Below are positions 23,095 through 31,798 of a stretch of 64,000 nt of DNA, one piece after another. The DNA comes from Benzoatithermus flavus (GTDB lineage: Bacteria > Pseudomonadota > Alphaproteobacteria > Geminicoccales > Geminicoccaceae), in contig NZ_JBBLZC010000002.1 in assembly GCF_037908215.1 (NCBI RefSeq), positions 248,001-312,000 of the forward strand, in the 5' to 3' direction. The notes under the pieces are model-generated. The model saw only the letters and a program-made list of their open reading frames with translations. It did no database searches and was not told the origin of the DNA. A program made the position numbers and the translations under genes. Position 1 is the first letter of the stretch, and every line of letters begins with the position of its first letter.

Positions 23095-23918
23095 GCCTCG
23101 CCGCGCTGGCGCTCGGAGCGGCCGGCGCCGCCGGTCTCTACGCGGCCGCGGTGGAGCCCCGCCGCCTGTGCCTGCGCCAGCCCCGCGTCAGGGTGGCCGC
23201 CTGGCCGGCGGGTGATCCGCCGCTCAGGATCGGCGTGCTCTCGGACCTGCACGCCGCCTGGCCACACGTCACGCTGGGGCGGATCGGACGGATCGTGGCC
23301 CGTCTCCTGGCCGCCCGGCCCGATCTCGTGCTCTTGCCCGGCGATTTCGTCACGACCCACACGCTGCTCGTGCGCCGCATCCCGATCGAGCCCGTGGCCG
23401 AGGCCCTGGCCCGTCTCGCACGGGCCGTGCCCACGCTCGCGGTTCTGGGCAACCACGACTGGCATTACGGCGGCGAGCGGATCGCAAGCGCGCTCGAGCG
23501 CGCCGGCATCGCCGTGCTCCGCAACGCGGCCACACGCGTCGAGACGGCGCAGGGGCGGCTCTGGGTCGCCGGCCTCGACGACATCTGGACCGGCCGGGCC
23601 GATCTCGCCCGCACCTTGCGGAACCTCGACCGGAGCGCTCCCGCCGTCATGCTGAGCCATCTCCCGGACGTGTTCCCGGTCTTGCCGCCCGAGATCGCGC
23701 TCACGGTGGCGGGCCACACCCACGGCGGTCAGGTCTGCGTGCCGGGCCTGGGGCCGCTGCGGGTGTGCACGCGCCTGCCGCGCCGGCTGGCCTACGGCCT
23801 GCACGAGATCGACGGCCGCCATCTCTACGTCAGCGGCGGCATCGGCACCTCGGCGCTGCCGATCCGCTTCTGGCGTCCGCCCGAGATCGCGCTCCTGACG
23901 CTGGGTGCTCCTGCCTGA
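23091..23918 (+). CDS. Membrane-anchored metallophosphoesterase (YaeI-like)
   Basis: 275 residues. One N-terminal hydrophobic helix (LAALALGAAGAAGLYAAA) anchors a calcineurin-like domain with the metal motifs SDLHAAWPH (about 51-59), LLPGDFVTTH, LAVLGNHDWHYGG, MLSHLPD and AGHTHGGQV. This motif set and the single anchor match YaeI/YkuE enzymes, which cleave pyrophosphate bonds in membrane lipids or precursors. It is followed 15 bp later by the flavodoxin-fold gene, probably in one transcript with the small CxxC protein. Confidence 0.92.
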   Translation: MSLAALALGAAGAAGLYAAAVEPRRLCLRQPRVRVAAWPAGDPPLRIGVLSDLHAAWPHVTLGRIGRIVARLLAARPDLVLLPGDFVTTHTLLVRRIPIEPVAEALARLARAVPTLAVLGNHDWHYGGERIASALERAGIAVLRNAATRVETAQGRLWVAGLDDIWTGRADLARTLRNLDRSAPAVMLSHLPDVFPVLPPEIALTVAGHTHGGQVCVPGLGPLRVCTRLPRRLAYGLHEIDGRHLYVSGGIGTSALPIRFWRPPEIALLTLGAPA

Positions 23919-23933
23919 GCATGGAATTCCGCG

Positions 23934-24524
23934 ATGCGCATCCTGGTTGTGTTCTCGCATCCGGTAGAGGAGAGCTTCGGGGCGGCCGTCTACCGGCGGC
24001 TGCTCGACGGGCTCGCGCGCGCCGGGCACGAGGTGCGCGGCCTCGATCTCTACGCCATCGGCTTCGATCCGGTGATGAGCGCCGAGGAGCGCCGCCACTA
24101 TCACATGCCGGAGCTCAACGCCGTCCGGGTGCGGGAGCAGCTCGATCATGTGCGTTGGGCCGAGGGGCTGATCTTCGTCTACCCGACCTGGTGGTACAGC
24201 CTGCCCGCCATGCTCAAGGGCTGGATCGACCGAGTCTGGGTTCCGTTCGTCACCTTCGACCTGCCGGAAGGACGGCAGCCGGTCCGCGGCAGGATGCAGA
24301 ACATTCGGCTCCTGGGCGGAATCTCGACCTACGGCTCGCCGTGGTGGTGGGTTCGTTTCGTCATCGGCGATCCGGGCAGGCGGATCGTGATGCGCGGCAT
24401 CAAGCCCTTGTGCCACGCGCGGTGCCGGACCTTCTGGCTCGGCCACTACCGCATGGACAGCTCGACGCCGGAAAGCCGGGCGGCGTTCCTCGCGCGGGTG
24501 GACCGCCTCGCCGCCCGGCTCTGA
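23934..24524 (+). CDS. NAD(P)H-quinone oxidoreductase, flavodoxin-like fold
   Basis: 196 residues of the NQO1/KefF/MdaB group. N-terminal RILVVFSHPVEESF is the phosphate-binding turn for FMN/FAD, and VYPTWWYSLPAMLKGWIDRVWVPFVTF is the signature of the group (WWYS-PA-LKGW-DR-----G-F). GGISTYGSPWWWVRFVIGDP follows. These enzymes reduce quinones by two electrons using NAD(P)H. ATG 23934, 15 bp after the metallophosphoesterase stop, probably the same operon. Confidence 0.92.
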   Translation: MRILVVFSHPVEESFGAAVYRRLLDGLARAGHEVRGLDLYAIGFDPVMSAEERRHYHMPELNAVRVREQLDHVRWAEGLIFVYPTWWYSLPAMLKGWIDRVWVPFVTFDLPEGRQPVRGRMQNIRLLGGISTYGSPWWWVRFVIGDPGRRIVMRGIKPLCHARCRTFWLGHYRMDSSTPESRAAFLARVDRLAARL

Positions 24525-24532
24525 ACGGTGGC

Positions 24533-24883
24533 TTACTTCGCGGCGATCACGGCGATCTCGACCGTGTACTGCGGCGAGGCGAGCTTGGCCTCGACCGTGG
24601 CGCGCGCCGGCGCGCAGCCCTCGGCCACCCAGGCATCCCACACGCCGTTCATCTCGTCGAAGCGAGCGATGTCGGCGAGCCAGATATTGGCCGAGAGCAG
24701 TCTGGTCTTGTCGGTGCCGGCCTCCTTCAGGAGAGCGTCGATGCGCTCCAAGATGTTGCGCGTCTGCTCGGCCACCGAAGCGCCCGGCTTGTCGACGGCG
24801 ACCTGGCCCGCGAGAAAGACCATGTTGCCGTGAACCACGGCCTGGCTCATCCGCTTGCCGGGCTGAATCCGCTGAATCGTCAT
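24533..24883 (-). CDS. RidA family enamine/imine deaminase
   Basis: 116 residues, trimeric YjgF/YER057c/UK114 fold. Conserved residues visible: VHGNMVFLAGQVA, QTRNILERIDALLKEAGTDK, and APARATVEAKLASPQY with the Arg that holds the substrate carboxylate in RidA, and a C-terminal VEIAVIAA where RidA has VEIE. It clears reactive enamines such as 2-aminoacrylate. Same direction as the alpha/beta hydrolase 36 bp upstream, so the two may be co-transcribed. Convergent with the quinone reductase (8-bp gap). Confidence 0.93.
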   Translation of the reverse strand: MTIQRIQPGKRMSQAVVHGNMVFLAGQVAVDKPGASVAEQTRNILERIDALLKEAGTDKTRLLSANIWLADIARFDEMNGVWDAWVAEGCAPARATVEAKLASPQYTVEIAVIAAK

Positions 24884-24919
24884 CCGTGTCTCTCCTCCCG
24901 TGTGTCGAGGCTGGGCAAA

Positions 24920-25771
24920 CTAGAGGCTGTCGGCCGCGCGGTCGATGCCCGACATGGTCTGACCGATACGACGCGCGATGAAGCCGGCCGCGAGTTCGAG
25001 CACGACGTCGCGCGCCTGCTGGTGCGGGACGTGGGTGCAGCCCGGCAGCAGGGTGCTCTCGACCGGGCCCCTCACGCCGCGCACGATGGCGTCCACCTGA
25101 GCCGGCGTGCCGTACTCGTCGTCCTCGCCCTGGAGGATGAGGGCAGGGCAGGTGATAAGCGGCAGCTCCGCCTCGATGTTCCAGTCCCGGAACGCGGGCG
25201 AGAGCCAGGTCTCGTGCCAGGCGCGGAACACGGCATCGGTCTTCTCGCCATGATGGCGGGCGAGGCGGCGCCGGAAATCGGTGGTCTCGTAGGCCCGGAC
25301 GGCGGCGCGAATGCCTTCGAGCGTCACGTCCTCGACGAAGACGTGGGCCGCCTCGGTGACGATGGCGGCGGCGCGCTTCTGGCAATGCGCCGCGAACAGG
25401 AGAGCGATCGTGCCGCCGTCGCTGTGGCCGAACGCGACGGCGCGCTCCACGCCCAGCGCGTCCAGGACCGCGGGCAGGAAGATCCGGGCCTCGTCGTGCA
25501 GGTAGCGGAAGCTCCGCGGCCGGTCGAGCGGCTCGGAACCGCCATGGCCCCAGCGATCGTAGACGATGCCCTCGCGGCCCGCGCGCCGGCAGAGCGCTTG
25601 CGGGAAGTCGCGCCACAGGCTGATCGAGCCCAGGCCCTCGTGGAGGAAGACGATGGGCAACCCGCCCGTGGCCTCTTCCGGCCGCAGCCGCTCGTAGGCG
25701 AGTTCCCGTCCCGCCGCCTTGATCCGCCCGCGTTCCCGCTGCACCTTGCCGCTCACCCGCTGCTGTTCCAC
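24920..25771 (-). CDS. Alpha/beta fold hydrolase
   Basis: 283 residues. Oxyanion region VFLHEGLGSISLWRDFP, nucleophile elbow GHSDGG (Ser about 117), acidic member in LQGEDDEYGT and catalytic His in CTHVPHQQA near the end. GIVYDRWGHGGSEPL is the usual strand-4 loop. It resembles the MhpC/haloperoxidase-type soluble hydrolases; the substrate cannot be deduced. It lies upstream of ridA on the same strand. Divergent from the SDR gene. Confidence 0.88.
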   Translation of the reverse strand: MEQQRVSGKVQRERGRIKAAGRELAYERLRPEEATGGLPIVFLHEGLGSISLWRDFPQALCRRAGREGIVYDRWGHGGSEPLDRPRSFRYLHDEARIFLPAVLDALGVERAVAFGHSDGGTIALLFAAHCQKRAAAIVTEAAHVFVEDVTLEGIRAAVRAYETTDFRRRLARHHGEKTDAVFRAWHETWLSPAFRDWNIEAELPLITCPALILQGEDDEYGTPAQVDAIVRGVRGPVESTLLPGCTHVPHQQARDVVLELAAGFIARRIGQTMSGIDRAADSL

Positions 25772-25830
25772 CGGGCCCGTTCTTGCCCGAGCCGGGGCGG
25801 CGCGTCGAGAGCGTGGGGAAGGGGAGAAGC

Positions 25831-26595
25831 ATGTCCAGCCTGTTCTGGCTCGAAGGGCGCATAGCGCTCGTCACCGGCGCCTCGCGTGGCCTCGGCTTCG
25901 CCATGGCCGAGGCGCTGGCGGCGCACGGGAGCCGCGTGATCCTGAACGGCCGCGATCCTGCGACCGTCGGTGAGGCTGCGACCCGGCTGCGGTCCTTGGG
26001 CTACCAGGCCGAGCCGCTCGCCTTCGACGTCACCGACCCGGCGGCCAGCGCCGATGCGATCGAGCGGATCCGCGAGGTGCACGGGCGGCTCGACATCCTC
26101 GTGAACAATGCCGGCATGCAGCACCGCGTACCGGTCACGGAATGGACCGACGCCGACTTCGAGCGCGTGATCGCGACCAACCTCACCTCCTGCTTCAGGC
26201 TCGCCCGCGAGGTGGTGCCGCTCATGCTGGCGCAGAAATGGGGCCGGATCATCAACACGGGCTCGGTGAGCGCCATCCTGGGCCGGCCCACGATTCACGC
26301 CTACACGGCCGCGAAGGCCGGGCTGCACGGCCTCACCCGCTCGCTCGCGGCCGAGCTCGGCCGCCACGGGATCACGGTCAACGCGCTCGCACCGGGCTAC
26401 TTCGCCACCGAGCTCAACACGGCGCTCCTCCAGGACGAGGCGTTCTCGGCCTGGGTCCGGCAGAGAACGCCGCTCGGCCGCTGGGCCGAGCCGCACGAGC
26501 TGGGCGGGGCGGTCGTCTTCCTGGCCTCGGACGCCGCCTCCTACGTCACCGGCCACGTGCTCGCCGTGGACGGCGGCATCAGCGTGACGCTCTGA
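25831..26595 (+). CDS. Short-chain dehydrogenase (gluconate 5-dehydrogenase-like)
   Basis: 254-residue classical SDR. Cofactor loop TGASRGLGFAMAE (TGxxxGxG), NNAG motif in LVNNAGMQHRVPV, catalytic Ser in NTGSVSAILG, Tyr-x3-Lys in AYTAAKAGLHGLTRSLA, and the PG motif in ALAPGYFATEL. The MQHR-PV and LGR-AEP-EL strings match gluconate/2-keto sugar reductases (IdnO type). NAD(P)-dependent, cytoplasmic. Start ATG 25831 has a GGGGAGAAG ribosome binding site. No sugar operon surrounds it, though the SMP-30 lactonase lies 4 kb away. Confidence 0.92.
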   Translation: MSSLFWLEGRIALVTGASRGLGFAMAEALAAHGSRVILNGRDPATVGEAATRLRSLGYQAEPLAFDVTDPAASADAIERIREVHGRLDILVNNAGMQHRVPVTEWTDADFERVIATNLTSCFRLAREVVPLMLAQKWGRIINTGSVSAILGRPTIHAYTAAKAGLHGLTRSLAAELGRHGITVNALAPGYFATELNTALLQDEAFSAWVRQRTPLGRWAEPHELGGAVVFLASDAASYVTGHVLAVDGGISVTL

Positions 26596-26946
26596 TCAGG
26601 GCCGCCGCCGGCCCTTGTTCCTGGCCTCCTCGGTCCGGATCCAGAACTCGGGCGGCTTGCGGCGCAGCCAAGCGATGAAGCGCTGCATCTCGGGGTGGGC
26701 GCGGATCGCCTCGGGCGTGCTGAACAGTGTCGCGAGCTCGCGCTCGGTCCACAAGGAGTGGAGCTTGCGGTGGCAGATGCGGTGAACCGGCACGGCTTCC
26801 CGCCCGCCTTCCGAGCGCGGGACGAAATGGTGCCGGTTGACGCTTCCGCCCTCGATCATCGGCCGACCGCAGATCGGGCAGGGGCCGAGCTCGATGCGGG
26901 CGTCGCCGGGGTCACGGGCGCTGCGGCAGGCCGGCCAGGATCTCAT
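26596..26946 (-). CDS. HNH-type nuclease-like small protein
   Basis: 116 residues. A zinc knuckle CPICGRPM is followed by SVNRHHFVPRSEGGREA and VHRICHRKLHSLW, giving the C-x2-C, HH and C-H-K-H pattern of an HNH domain. HNH domains nick or cleave DNA, but many chromosomal small ones have no known role. The ATG at 26946 lies inside the 3' end of acvB, so the two overlap by 35 bp; no closer start preserves the first Cys pair. It is thus probably translated from the acvB mRNA. Confidence 0.8.
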   Translation of the reverse strand: MRSWPACRSARDPGDARIELGPCPICGRPMIEGGSVNRHHFVPRSEGGREAVPVHRICHRKLHSLWTERELATLFSTPEAIRAHPEMQRFIAWLRRKPPEFWIRTEEARNKGRRRP

Positions 26947-28294
26947 CCGCGAGCTTCTCGTAGTTGCCGTCGAAGTGGTGCCCGCCGCCGGTCTTGACGA
27001 GTTGCGTGTCGGCGAGCTCCGGCCGGGCGCAGACCGGGTCCTCCTCCTCCTCGCCGTAGAAGCACTGGATCAGCCCGTGCGGGATGGCCCGAAGCTCCGG
27101 GAGCGTCGGCAGCGAGCCCTCGTGCTCGTTGACGCCGAGCCAGCCCGTGACGTGGATCTCGAAGTCGGCGCTGCTCGAGACGCCCAAAAGCGACAGCCGG
27201 CGGACGTGCTGCTTCTGGTCGGGTGGCAGGCGGTTGTAGGCGAACGGCAGGATGTCGGCGCCGAAGGAATAGCCGGCCAGGACGACGTCGGGACGCCCCC
27301 AGGCCTCGCGGTAATGATCGAGGATCAGCGCCAGATCGGATCCGACCTGCTCGGGCGTCTTCGCCGACCAGAAATAGCGCAAGGAGTCCACGCCGACGAC
27401 CGGGATGCCCGAGGCCTGCAGCCGGCCGGCGATGTCCTTGTCGATGTCGCGCCAGCCGCCATCGCCGGAATAGATCACGGCCATGTACCTGCCCTTACCC
27501 GCGACCGGCAGCTCCACCAGCGGCAGGTCGGCGACGGTCTGCGATTCGGCCTGCGCCGCCTCGACCGGCGGGCGCAGGAGGAGCACGAGCCGGGCGGCGA
27601 GATCGCTGCCGGCGGACGCCTCGAGCACGGTCTTCTCCTGGTTGCTCGCGACCGCGGCGGCGAAGGAGCGCGCGGCGGTCGCATCCTCCGGCGGCACGGC
27701 GACGCGCCACCAGCCCGGCAGCGGGCGCTCGCTCGGCCCGTAGGCGAAGCCGCCTTCGGCGGCGGGATGCGGCGGGGCTTCGCCGCAGAAGGGCTTCTGC
27801 GTGACGATGCGGGTGGAGAAGCCGTCGCTCGCAGCGCCGTCGATCGTCGCATCGGGCGACTGGGCCAGCGCCACGTAGGCGACGGCGGCACCGGCGCCCG
27901 TGCCGGCGACGATGGGGGTGAGGTAGCGCTCCCGCTTGCCCTGCGCCTGAATCCGCTGGCTCGCCTCCTCGATGTCGCCGACGAGGTAGAGGCACTCGCT
28001 GCCGTCGCTCTCGGCCTCCGCCTCGAGGCGCCGCAGGGAGCCGGGCAGGTCGACGGGAGCGACGATGACGCCCAGCTCCCCGGCGAGCTTCGTGGCCGCC
28101 GCCTCGAGCCCCGGCGTGAGGCCGTCCGCGTCGGACAGGAGGAACACGAGGCCGCGCGGCTCGCCCTCGGGCTCGATCAGCTCCAGATGGCCGAGATTGA
28201 GCCCGTCCACCGTCCTGGCACGGGCCGGGGCGAGGGACGCTCCGGCGACGAGAGCGAGCAGAAGGACGACAGCAGCGCCGACGAGGCGGACCAT
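26912..28294 (-). CDS. acvB: AcvB/VirJ family lysyl-phosphatidylglycerol hydrolase
   Basis: 460 residues: signal peptide (VRLVGAAVVLLLALVAGASLAPARA region), an N-terminal half of alpha/beta type (about 30-240) and a C-terminal VirJ domain (about 260-460) with YSGDGGWRDIDKDIAG, nucleophile GYSFGADILPF and His in GGGHHFDGNY. AcvB of Agrobacterium is a periplasmic virulence factor shown to hydrolyse lysyl-phosphatidylglycerol and is encoded next to lpiA. Here it is divergent from the MprF/LpiA gene (28788), so synthesis and removal of lysyl-PG are paired. It is coupled to the HNH gene at its 3' end. Confidence 0.9.
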   Translation of the reverse strand: MVRLVGAAVVLLLALVAGASLAPARARTVDGLNLGHLELIEPEGEPRGLVFLLSDADGLTPGLEAAATKLAGELGVIVAPVDLPGSLRRLEAEAESDGSECLYLVGDIEEASQRIQAQGKRERYLTPIVAGTGAGAAVAYVALAQSPDATIDGAASDGFSTRIVTQKPFCGEAPPHPAAEGGFAYGPSERPLPGWWRVAVPPEDATAARSFAAAVASNQEKTVLEASAGSDLAARLVLLLRPPVEAAQAESQTVADLPLVELPVAGKGRYMAVIYSGDGGWRDIDKDIAGRLQASGIPVVGVDSLRYFWSAKTPEQVGSDLALILDHYREAWGRPDVVLAGYSFGADILPFAYNRLPPDQKQHVRRLSLLGVSSSADFEIHVTGWLGVNEHEGSLPTLPELRAIPHGLIQCFYGEEEEDPVCARPELADTQLVKTGGGHHFDGNYEKLADEILAGLPQRP

Positions 28295-28787
28295 GTGGCA
28301 TCTCCGGGCAGGCGAGGCCTCTCTCTAAAGGATGGCACGGACAACGCAATCTTCCGGGCCGGTGACTCACAGTGCTGTCAGGCGAACCGGGGCGGCTCCC
28401 CGTCGAGCACCCGTACCCTGCTCGAGGTGGCCGAAGCGACCGGAGCCCGGCCGCGCTTCACCCTGGAAATCGCTGTCTTGGATCAATCCCGCCGGCATCG
28501 CGGTGCAGGCCGATGCCACGGATTCTCCGTAGCGGCGGCATGTGGTCGGCAGACAGATGCCGCCAGGCCGGGTGCGCTCCTGCCAAGCGATATATCCATC
28601 AGCGCCGGGTCGGCAGAGTGCCCACGCGCTCCCCGCCTGCAGCCGAGGGGGCGCGGGCGAGTGGCGTCGTGGCGCAGCATGCGCCGATTCGCCCGATGGT
28701 CCCGTCACGCATCGACAGAGACCGGGGGAGCGCCTATCTGAACCTGGCTGGTGGCTCGGTCGGGAGTCGATCATCACGGATCCTCGC
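28295..28787. promoter_or_regulatory. Divergent promoter region of acvB and mprF
   Basis: 493 bp with no convincing gene. GC-rich, with a modest AT-richer stretch near 28320-28370 on the acvB side. No clear hexamers or repeats. I infer promoters for both lysyl-PG genes lie here, which would allow joint control. Confidence 0.4.
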
Positions 28788-31400
28788 ATGGCGATCGCCT
28801 CATTCTCGCGGGACATGCCTTCCCGGCTCCGGCCGTTCTTCCTGCCCGGTCTCAGCCTGCTCCTGTTCCTCGCCGCCGTCTGGGCGATTCACCGCGAGCT
28901 CGCGAGCTGGCCGCTCGCCGACGTACTGGCCGCGATCGACGGCTTCGGCGCGGGCCAGCTCCTCGCCGCCGTTCTGGCGACCGGGCTCGGCTACGGTTTC
29001 CTCGCACTCTACGATGCGCTGGCGCTCCGCTACCTGGAGAAGCCCGTCCCGGTGCAGCGCGCCGCCCTCGCCGGCTTCGTCGGCTATGCCTTCAGCCACA
29101 CGATCGGTCTGCCGCTGCTCACGGGCGGTGCCGTGCGCTACCGGCTCTACACGGCCTGGGGTCTGTCCGCGGTCGAGATCGCCTCGATCGTGGCCTTCAA
29201 CAGCGTCTCGCTCTGGGTCGGCATCGCCGGCATGCTGGCTCTGGGCGGCCTCGCCGCACCGGCCGACGTGGGCCGCCTGTTCGGCACGACGCCGTCCCTG
29301 GCTTTCGGGGCGGGCCTGGCGCTGGCGCTTCTGCTCGCGGCCTATGGCACAGCCGGCCGGGTGTTTCGGGAACCCTTCAGGCTGCGCGCCTGGCGGATCC
29401 GCGTGCCGCGGCCGTCGCTCGCCCTCCTGCAGGTGGGGCTCGCCATCGTCGACTGGATGCTGGCCGCTGCCGTGCTCTGGATCCTGCTGCCCCCGCTCGG
29501 CGTCGGTTTCTTCGCGTTCGCCTGCCTGTTCACCGCCGCCAACGTCGTGGGCATCGTGAGCCACGTTCCGGCGGGCCTGGGCGTGTTCGAGGCCGTCCTG
29601 CTCGTCGCCCTGCCCCAGGAGGCGCATCTGCCGAGCGTCGCCGCAGCGCTCCTGGCCTATCGCCTGATCTACTACGTCCTGCCGCTGCTCGTGGCGGCGC
29701 TCCTGTTCGCCTGGCACCAGACCGCGGGCAGCCGCGGCGTGATGGCGGCGCGCATGGCGCTCATGCACAAGGCGACCCAGCTCGTCCTGCCGAACCTGCT
29801 CGCCACTCTGGTCTTCATCGGCGGCGTGGTGCTCCTCGTCTCCGGCGCCACGCCGAGCATGGCCGACCGGCTGGCCTGGCTCGCACCGCTGGCCCCTGTG
29901 GCCCTGATCGAGCTCTCGCACTTTCTCGGCAGCCTCGCCGGCCTCGCCCTGCTCTTCCTGGCGCTGGGCCTGCGCCGCCGGCTGGACGGGGCCTATTGGG
30001 CCGCCTGCTTCGTCCTGCCAGCGGGGATCGTGTTCTCGCTGGTCAAGGGCTTCGACTGGGAGGAGGCGCTCTATCTGGCTCTCGTGCTCGCCGCTCTGGC
30101 ACCATCCCACAGCGCCTTCTACCGCAAGAGCCATCTTCTGGCGCAGCGCTTCTCGCCCTCCTGGCTGCTCGCGGTCCTCGCGGTCGTGCTGGGCACGACC
30201 TGGCTCGGCTTCTTCTCCTACCGGCACGTCGAATACGCCAACCAGCTCTGGTGGCAGTTCGTACTCGAGGACGACGCGCCGCGCTTCCTCAGAGCCACCG
30301 CCGGCGTGGTCATCGGCATGGTGGTGCTGGGCGGGCTGCAGCTCGTGCGGTTCGCGGCACCGCGCCGGGCGAGCGAAGCCGCGAGCGAGGCCGGGCTCGA
30401 TGCCGTCCGGCGCGTGCTGGCTTCGGCGGAGGCGTCCTCCGCCGGTGCCAACCTGGCGCTCCTCGGCGACAAGCGCTTCCTGTTCAGCGAGAGCGACCGC
30501 ACCTTCCTCATGTACGGCGTGCAGGGCCGGAGCTGGATCGTGATGGGCGAGCCCGTGGGCCTGCGCGCCGAACGGCTGGAGCTCCTGTGGCGGTTTCGCG
30601 AGCTGTGCGATGCGTTCGGCGGGCGCACCGTGTTCTACGAGATCGGCCCGGAGCTGATGCCGGAGCTCGTCGAGCTCGGCCTCACCTTCTACAAGCTCGG
30701 CGAGCAGGCATTCGTCCCACTCGCGGGCTTCGGCCTCGAAGGCTCGGCCCGTGCCAACCTGCGGCAGTCCTGGCGCCGGGCGCAGCGCGACGGAGCCGGC
30801 TTCGAGATCGTCCCGCCCGAGCGGTTCGACGAGATCCTCCCGCAGCTCCGGGCGATCTCCGACGCCTGGCTCGAGCAGAAGAACGCGCGGGAGAAGAGCT
30901 TCTCGCTCGGGCGGTTCGACCCCGACTACCTGCGCCAGTTCCCGACGGCGCTCGTGCGTAAACGCGGGGAGATCGTCGCCTTCGCCAACATCTGGACGAC
31001 CGCCGACCGACGCGAGCTGTCGATCGATCTCATGCGCTACCGCGAGGGCGCTCTCAGGGATGTGATGGACTACCTCTTCGTCGAGCTCATGCTCTGGGGT
31101 AAAAAGGAAGGTTACGGGCGCTTCGATCTCGGCATGGCGCCGCTCTCGGGCCTGCAGCGGCGGGCCCTGTCGCCATTCTGGGTCCGCGCCGGGGCGCTGG
31201 TCTTCCAGTACGGCGAGCAGTTCTACAATTTCGAGGGGCTCCGGCGGTACAAGGACAAGTTCCGGCCGGTCTGGGAGCCGCGTTATCTCGCCGCTCCGGG
31301 AGGGCTGGCGCTCGCGGCGGTGCTCGCGGATGTGACCGTGCTGATCTCCGGCGGCAATGTCGGCGGCGGAGCCAGGAAATCCCTGGCCGCCGCGGCCTAG
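28788..31400 (+). CDS. mprF: Bifunctional lysyl-phosphatidylglycerol synthetase/flippase (MprF/LpiA)
   Basis: 870 residues. N-terminal two thirds are membrane-spanning: about 14 helices with the flippase motif GIVSHVPAGLGVFEAVLL and a YRLIYYVLP repeat. The C-terminal cytoplasmic DUF2156 domain (about 550-840) has LALLGDKRFLFSESD, FLMYGVQGRSWIVMGEPVG, RANLRQSWRRAQRDGA, KSFSLGRFDPDYL, and FDLGMAPLSGL with YNFEGLRRYKDKF, the aminoacyl-transfer core. It moves lysine from Lys-tRNA to phosphatidylglycerol and exposes the product, lowering envelope charge under acid or cationic peptide stress. Start ATG 28788 precedes the first helix. Confidence 0.93.
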   Translation: MAIASFSRDMPSRLRPFFLPGLSLLLFLAAVWAIHRELASWPLADVLAAIDGFGAGQLLAAVLATGLGYGFLALYDALALRYLEKPVPVQRAALAGFVGYAFSHTIGLPLLTGGAVRYRLYTAWGLSAVEIASIVAFNSVSLWVGIAGMLALGGLAAPADVGRLFGTTPSLAFGAGLALALLLAAYGTAGRVFREPFRLRAWRIRVPRPSLALLQVGLAIVDWMLAAAVLWILLPPLGVGFFAFACLFTAANVVGIVSHVPAGLGVFEAVLLVALPQEAHLPSVAAALLAYRLIYYVLPLLVAALLFAWHQTAGSRGVMAARMALMHKATQLVLPNLLATLVFIGGVVLLVSGATPSMADRLAWLAPLAPVALIELSHFLGSLAGLALLFLALGLRRRLDGAYWAACFVLPAGIVFSLVKGFDWEEALYLALVLAALAPSHSAFYRKSHLLAQRFSPSWLLAVLAVVLGTTWLGFFSYRHVEYANQLWWQFVLEDDAPRFLRATAGVVIGMVVLGGLQLVRFAAPRRASEAASEAGLDAVRRVLASAEASSAGANLALLGDKRFLFSESDRTFLMYGVQGRSWIVMGEPVGLRAERLELLWRFRELCDAFGGRTVFYEIGPELMPELVELGLTFYKLGEQAFVPLAGFGLEGSARANLRQSWRRAQRDGAGFEIVPPERFDEILPQLRAISDAWLEQKNAREKSFSLGRFDPDYLRQFPTALVRKRGEIVAFANIWTTADRRELSIDLMRYREGALRDVMDYLFVELMLWGKKEGYGRFDLGMAPLSGLQRRALSPFWVRAGALVFQYGEQFYNFEGLRRYKDKFRPVWEPRYLAAPGGLALAAVLADVTVLISGGNVGGGARKSLAAAA

Positions 31401-31554
31401 CGGTGACGACAATGGTCGCAGCTGTGCTCCGGGCACCTTTCGGGCGGTTGCGTCGGACGGGGTGGGGCGCCAGATGTGGGAGGATCGGGAGCGGCTTCAC
31501 ACGCCGAGGGTTCTGCACTAGCCTCCCCGTCAGTCTGCTTCGCGGAGAGCACCC

Positions 31555-31752
31555 ATGGGTTTCACCAGCGCCTGGCACTGGATCATCGTTCTCTTGATCG
31601 TCGTCATCGTGTTCGGTGCCGGCAAGCTGCCCAACGTGATGGGCGACGTCGCCAAGGGCATCAAGAACTTCAAGGCCGGCCTCAAGGAGGAGGACGAGCC
31701 CGCCCGCGTCACCAGCGCCACCACGACCAACAACGACGGCAAGGCCGCCTGA
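31555..31752 (+). CDS. tatA: Sec-independent translocase protein TatA
   Basis: 65 residues: short periplasmic start, membrane helix WHWIIVLLIVVIVFGAGKLPNV (the FG-x-x-KLP hinge is diagnostic), an amphipathic helix (MGDVAKGIKNFKAGLKEE) and a polar tail. TatA multimerises to form the channel for folded Tat substrates. It is separate from tatBC, which are not in the window. Start ATG 31555 follows a GAGAGC purine-rich site. Convergent with glsB. A Tat-signal protein occurs at 54056-54940. Confidence 0.95.
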   Translation: MGFTSAWHWIIVLLIVVIVFGAGKLPNVMGDVAKGIKNFKAGLKEEDEPARVTSATTTNNDGKAA

Positions 31753-31798
31753 GCGGCCCGAGACGGACGCGGCCGTGCTCGGCGGCCACGCTGCTGTT

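Noticed and set aside
22755..25904. A 1049-codon minus-strand frame across four genes
   Set aside because: Crosses genes on both strands and reads as low-complexity sequence apart from fragments of the alpha/beta hydrolase in a different frame.
28800..31436. An 878-codon antisense frame opposite mprF
   Set aside because: Low-complexity Arg/Glu/Gln composition and complete overlap with a well-supported gene.
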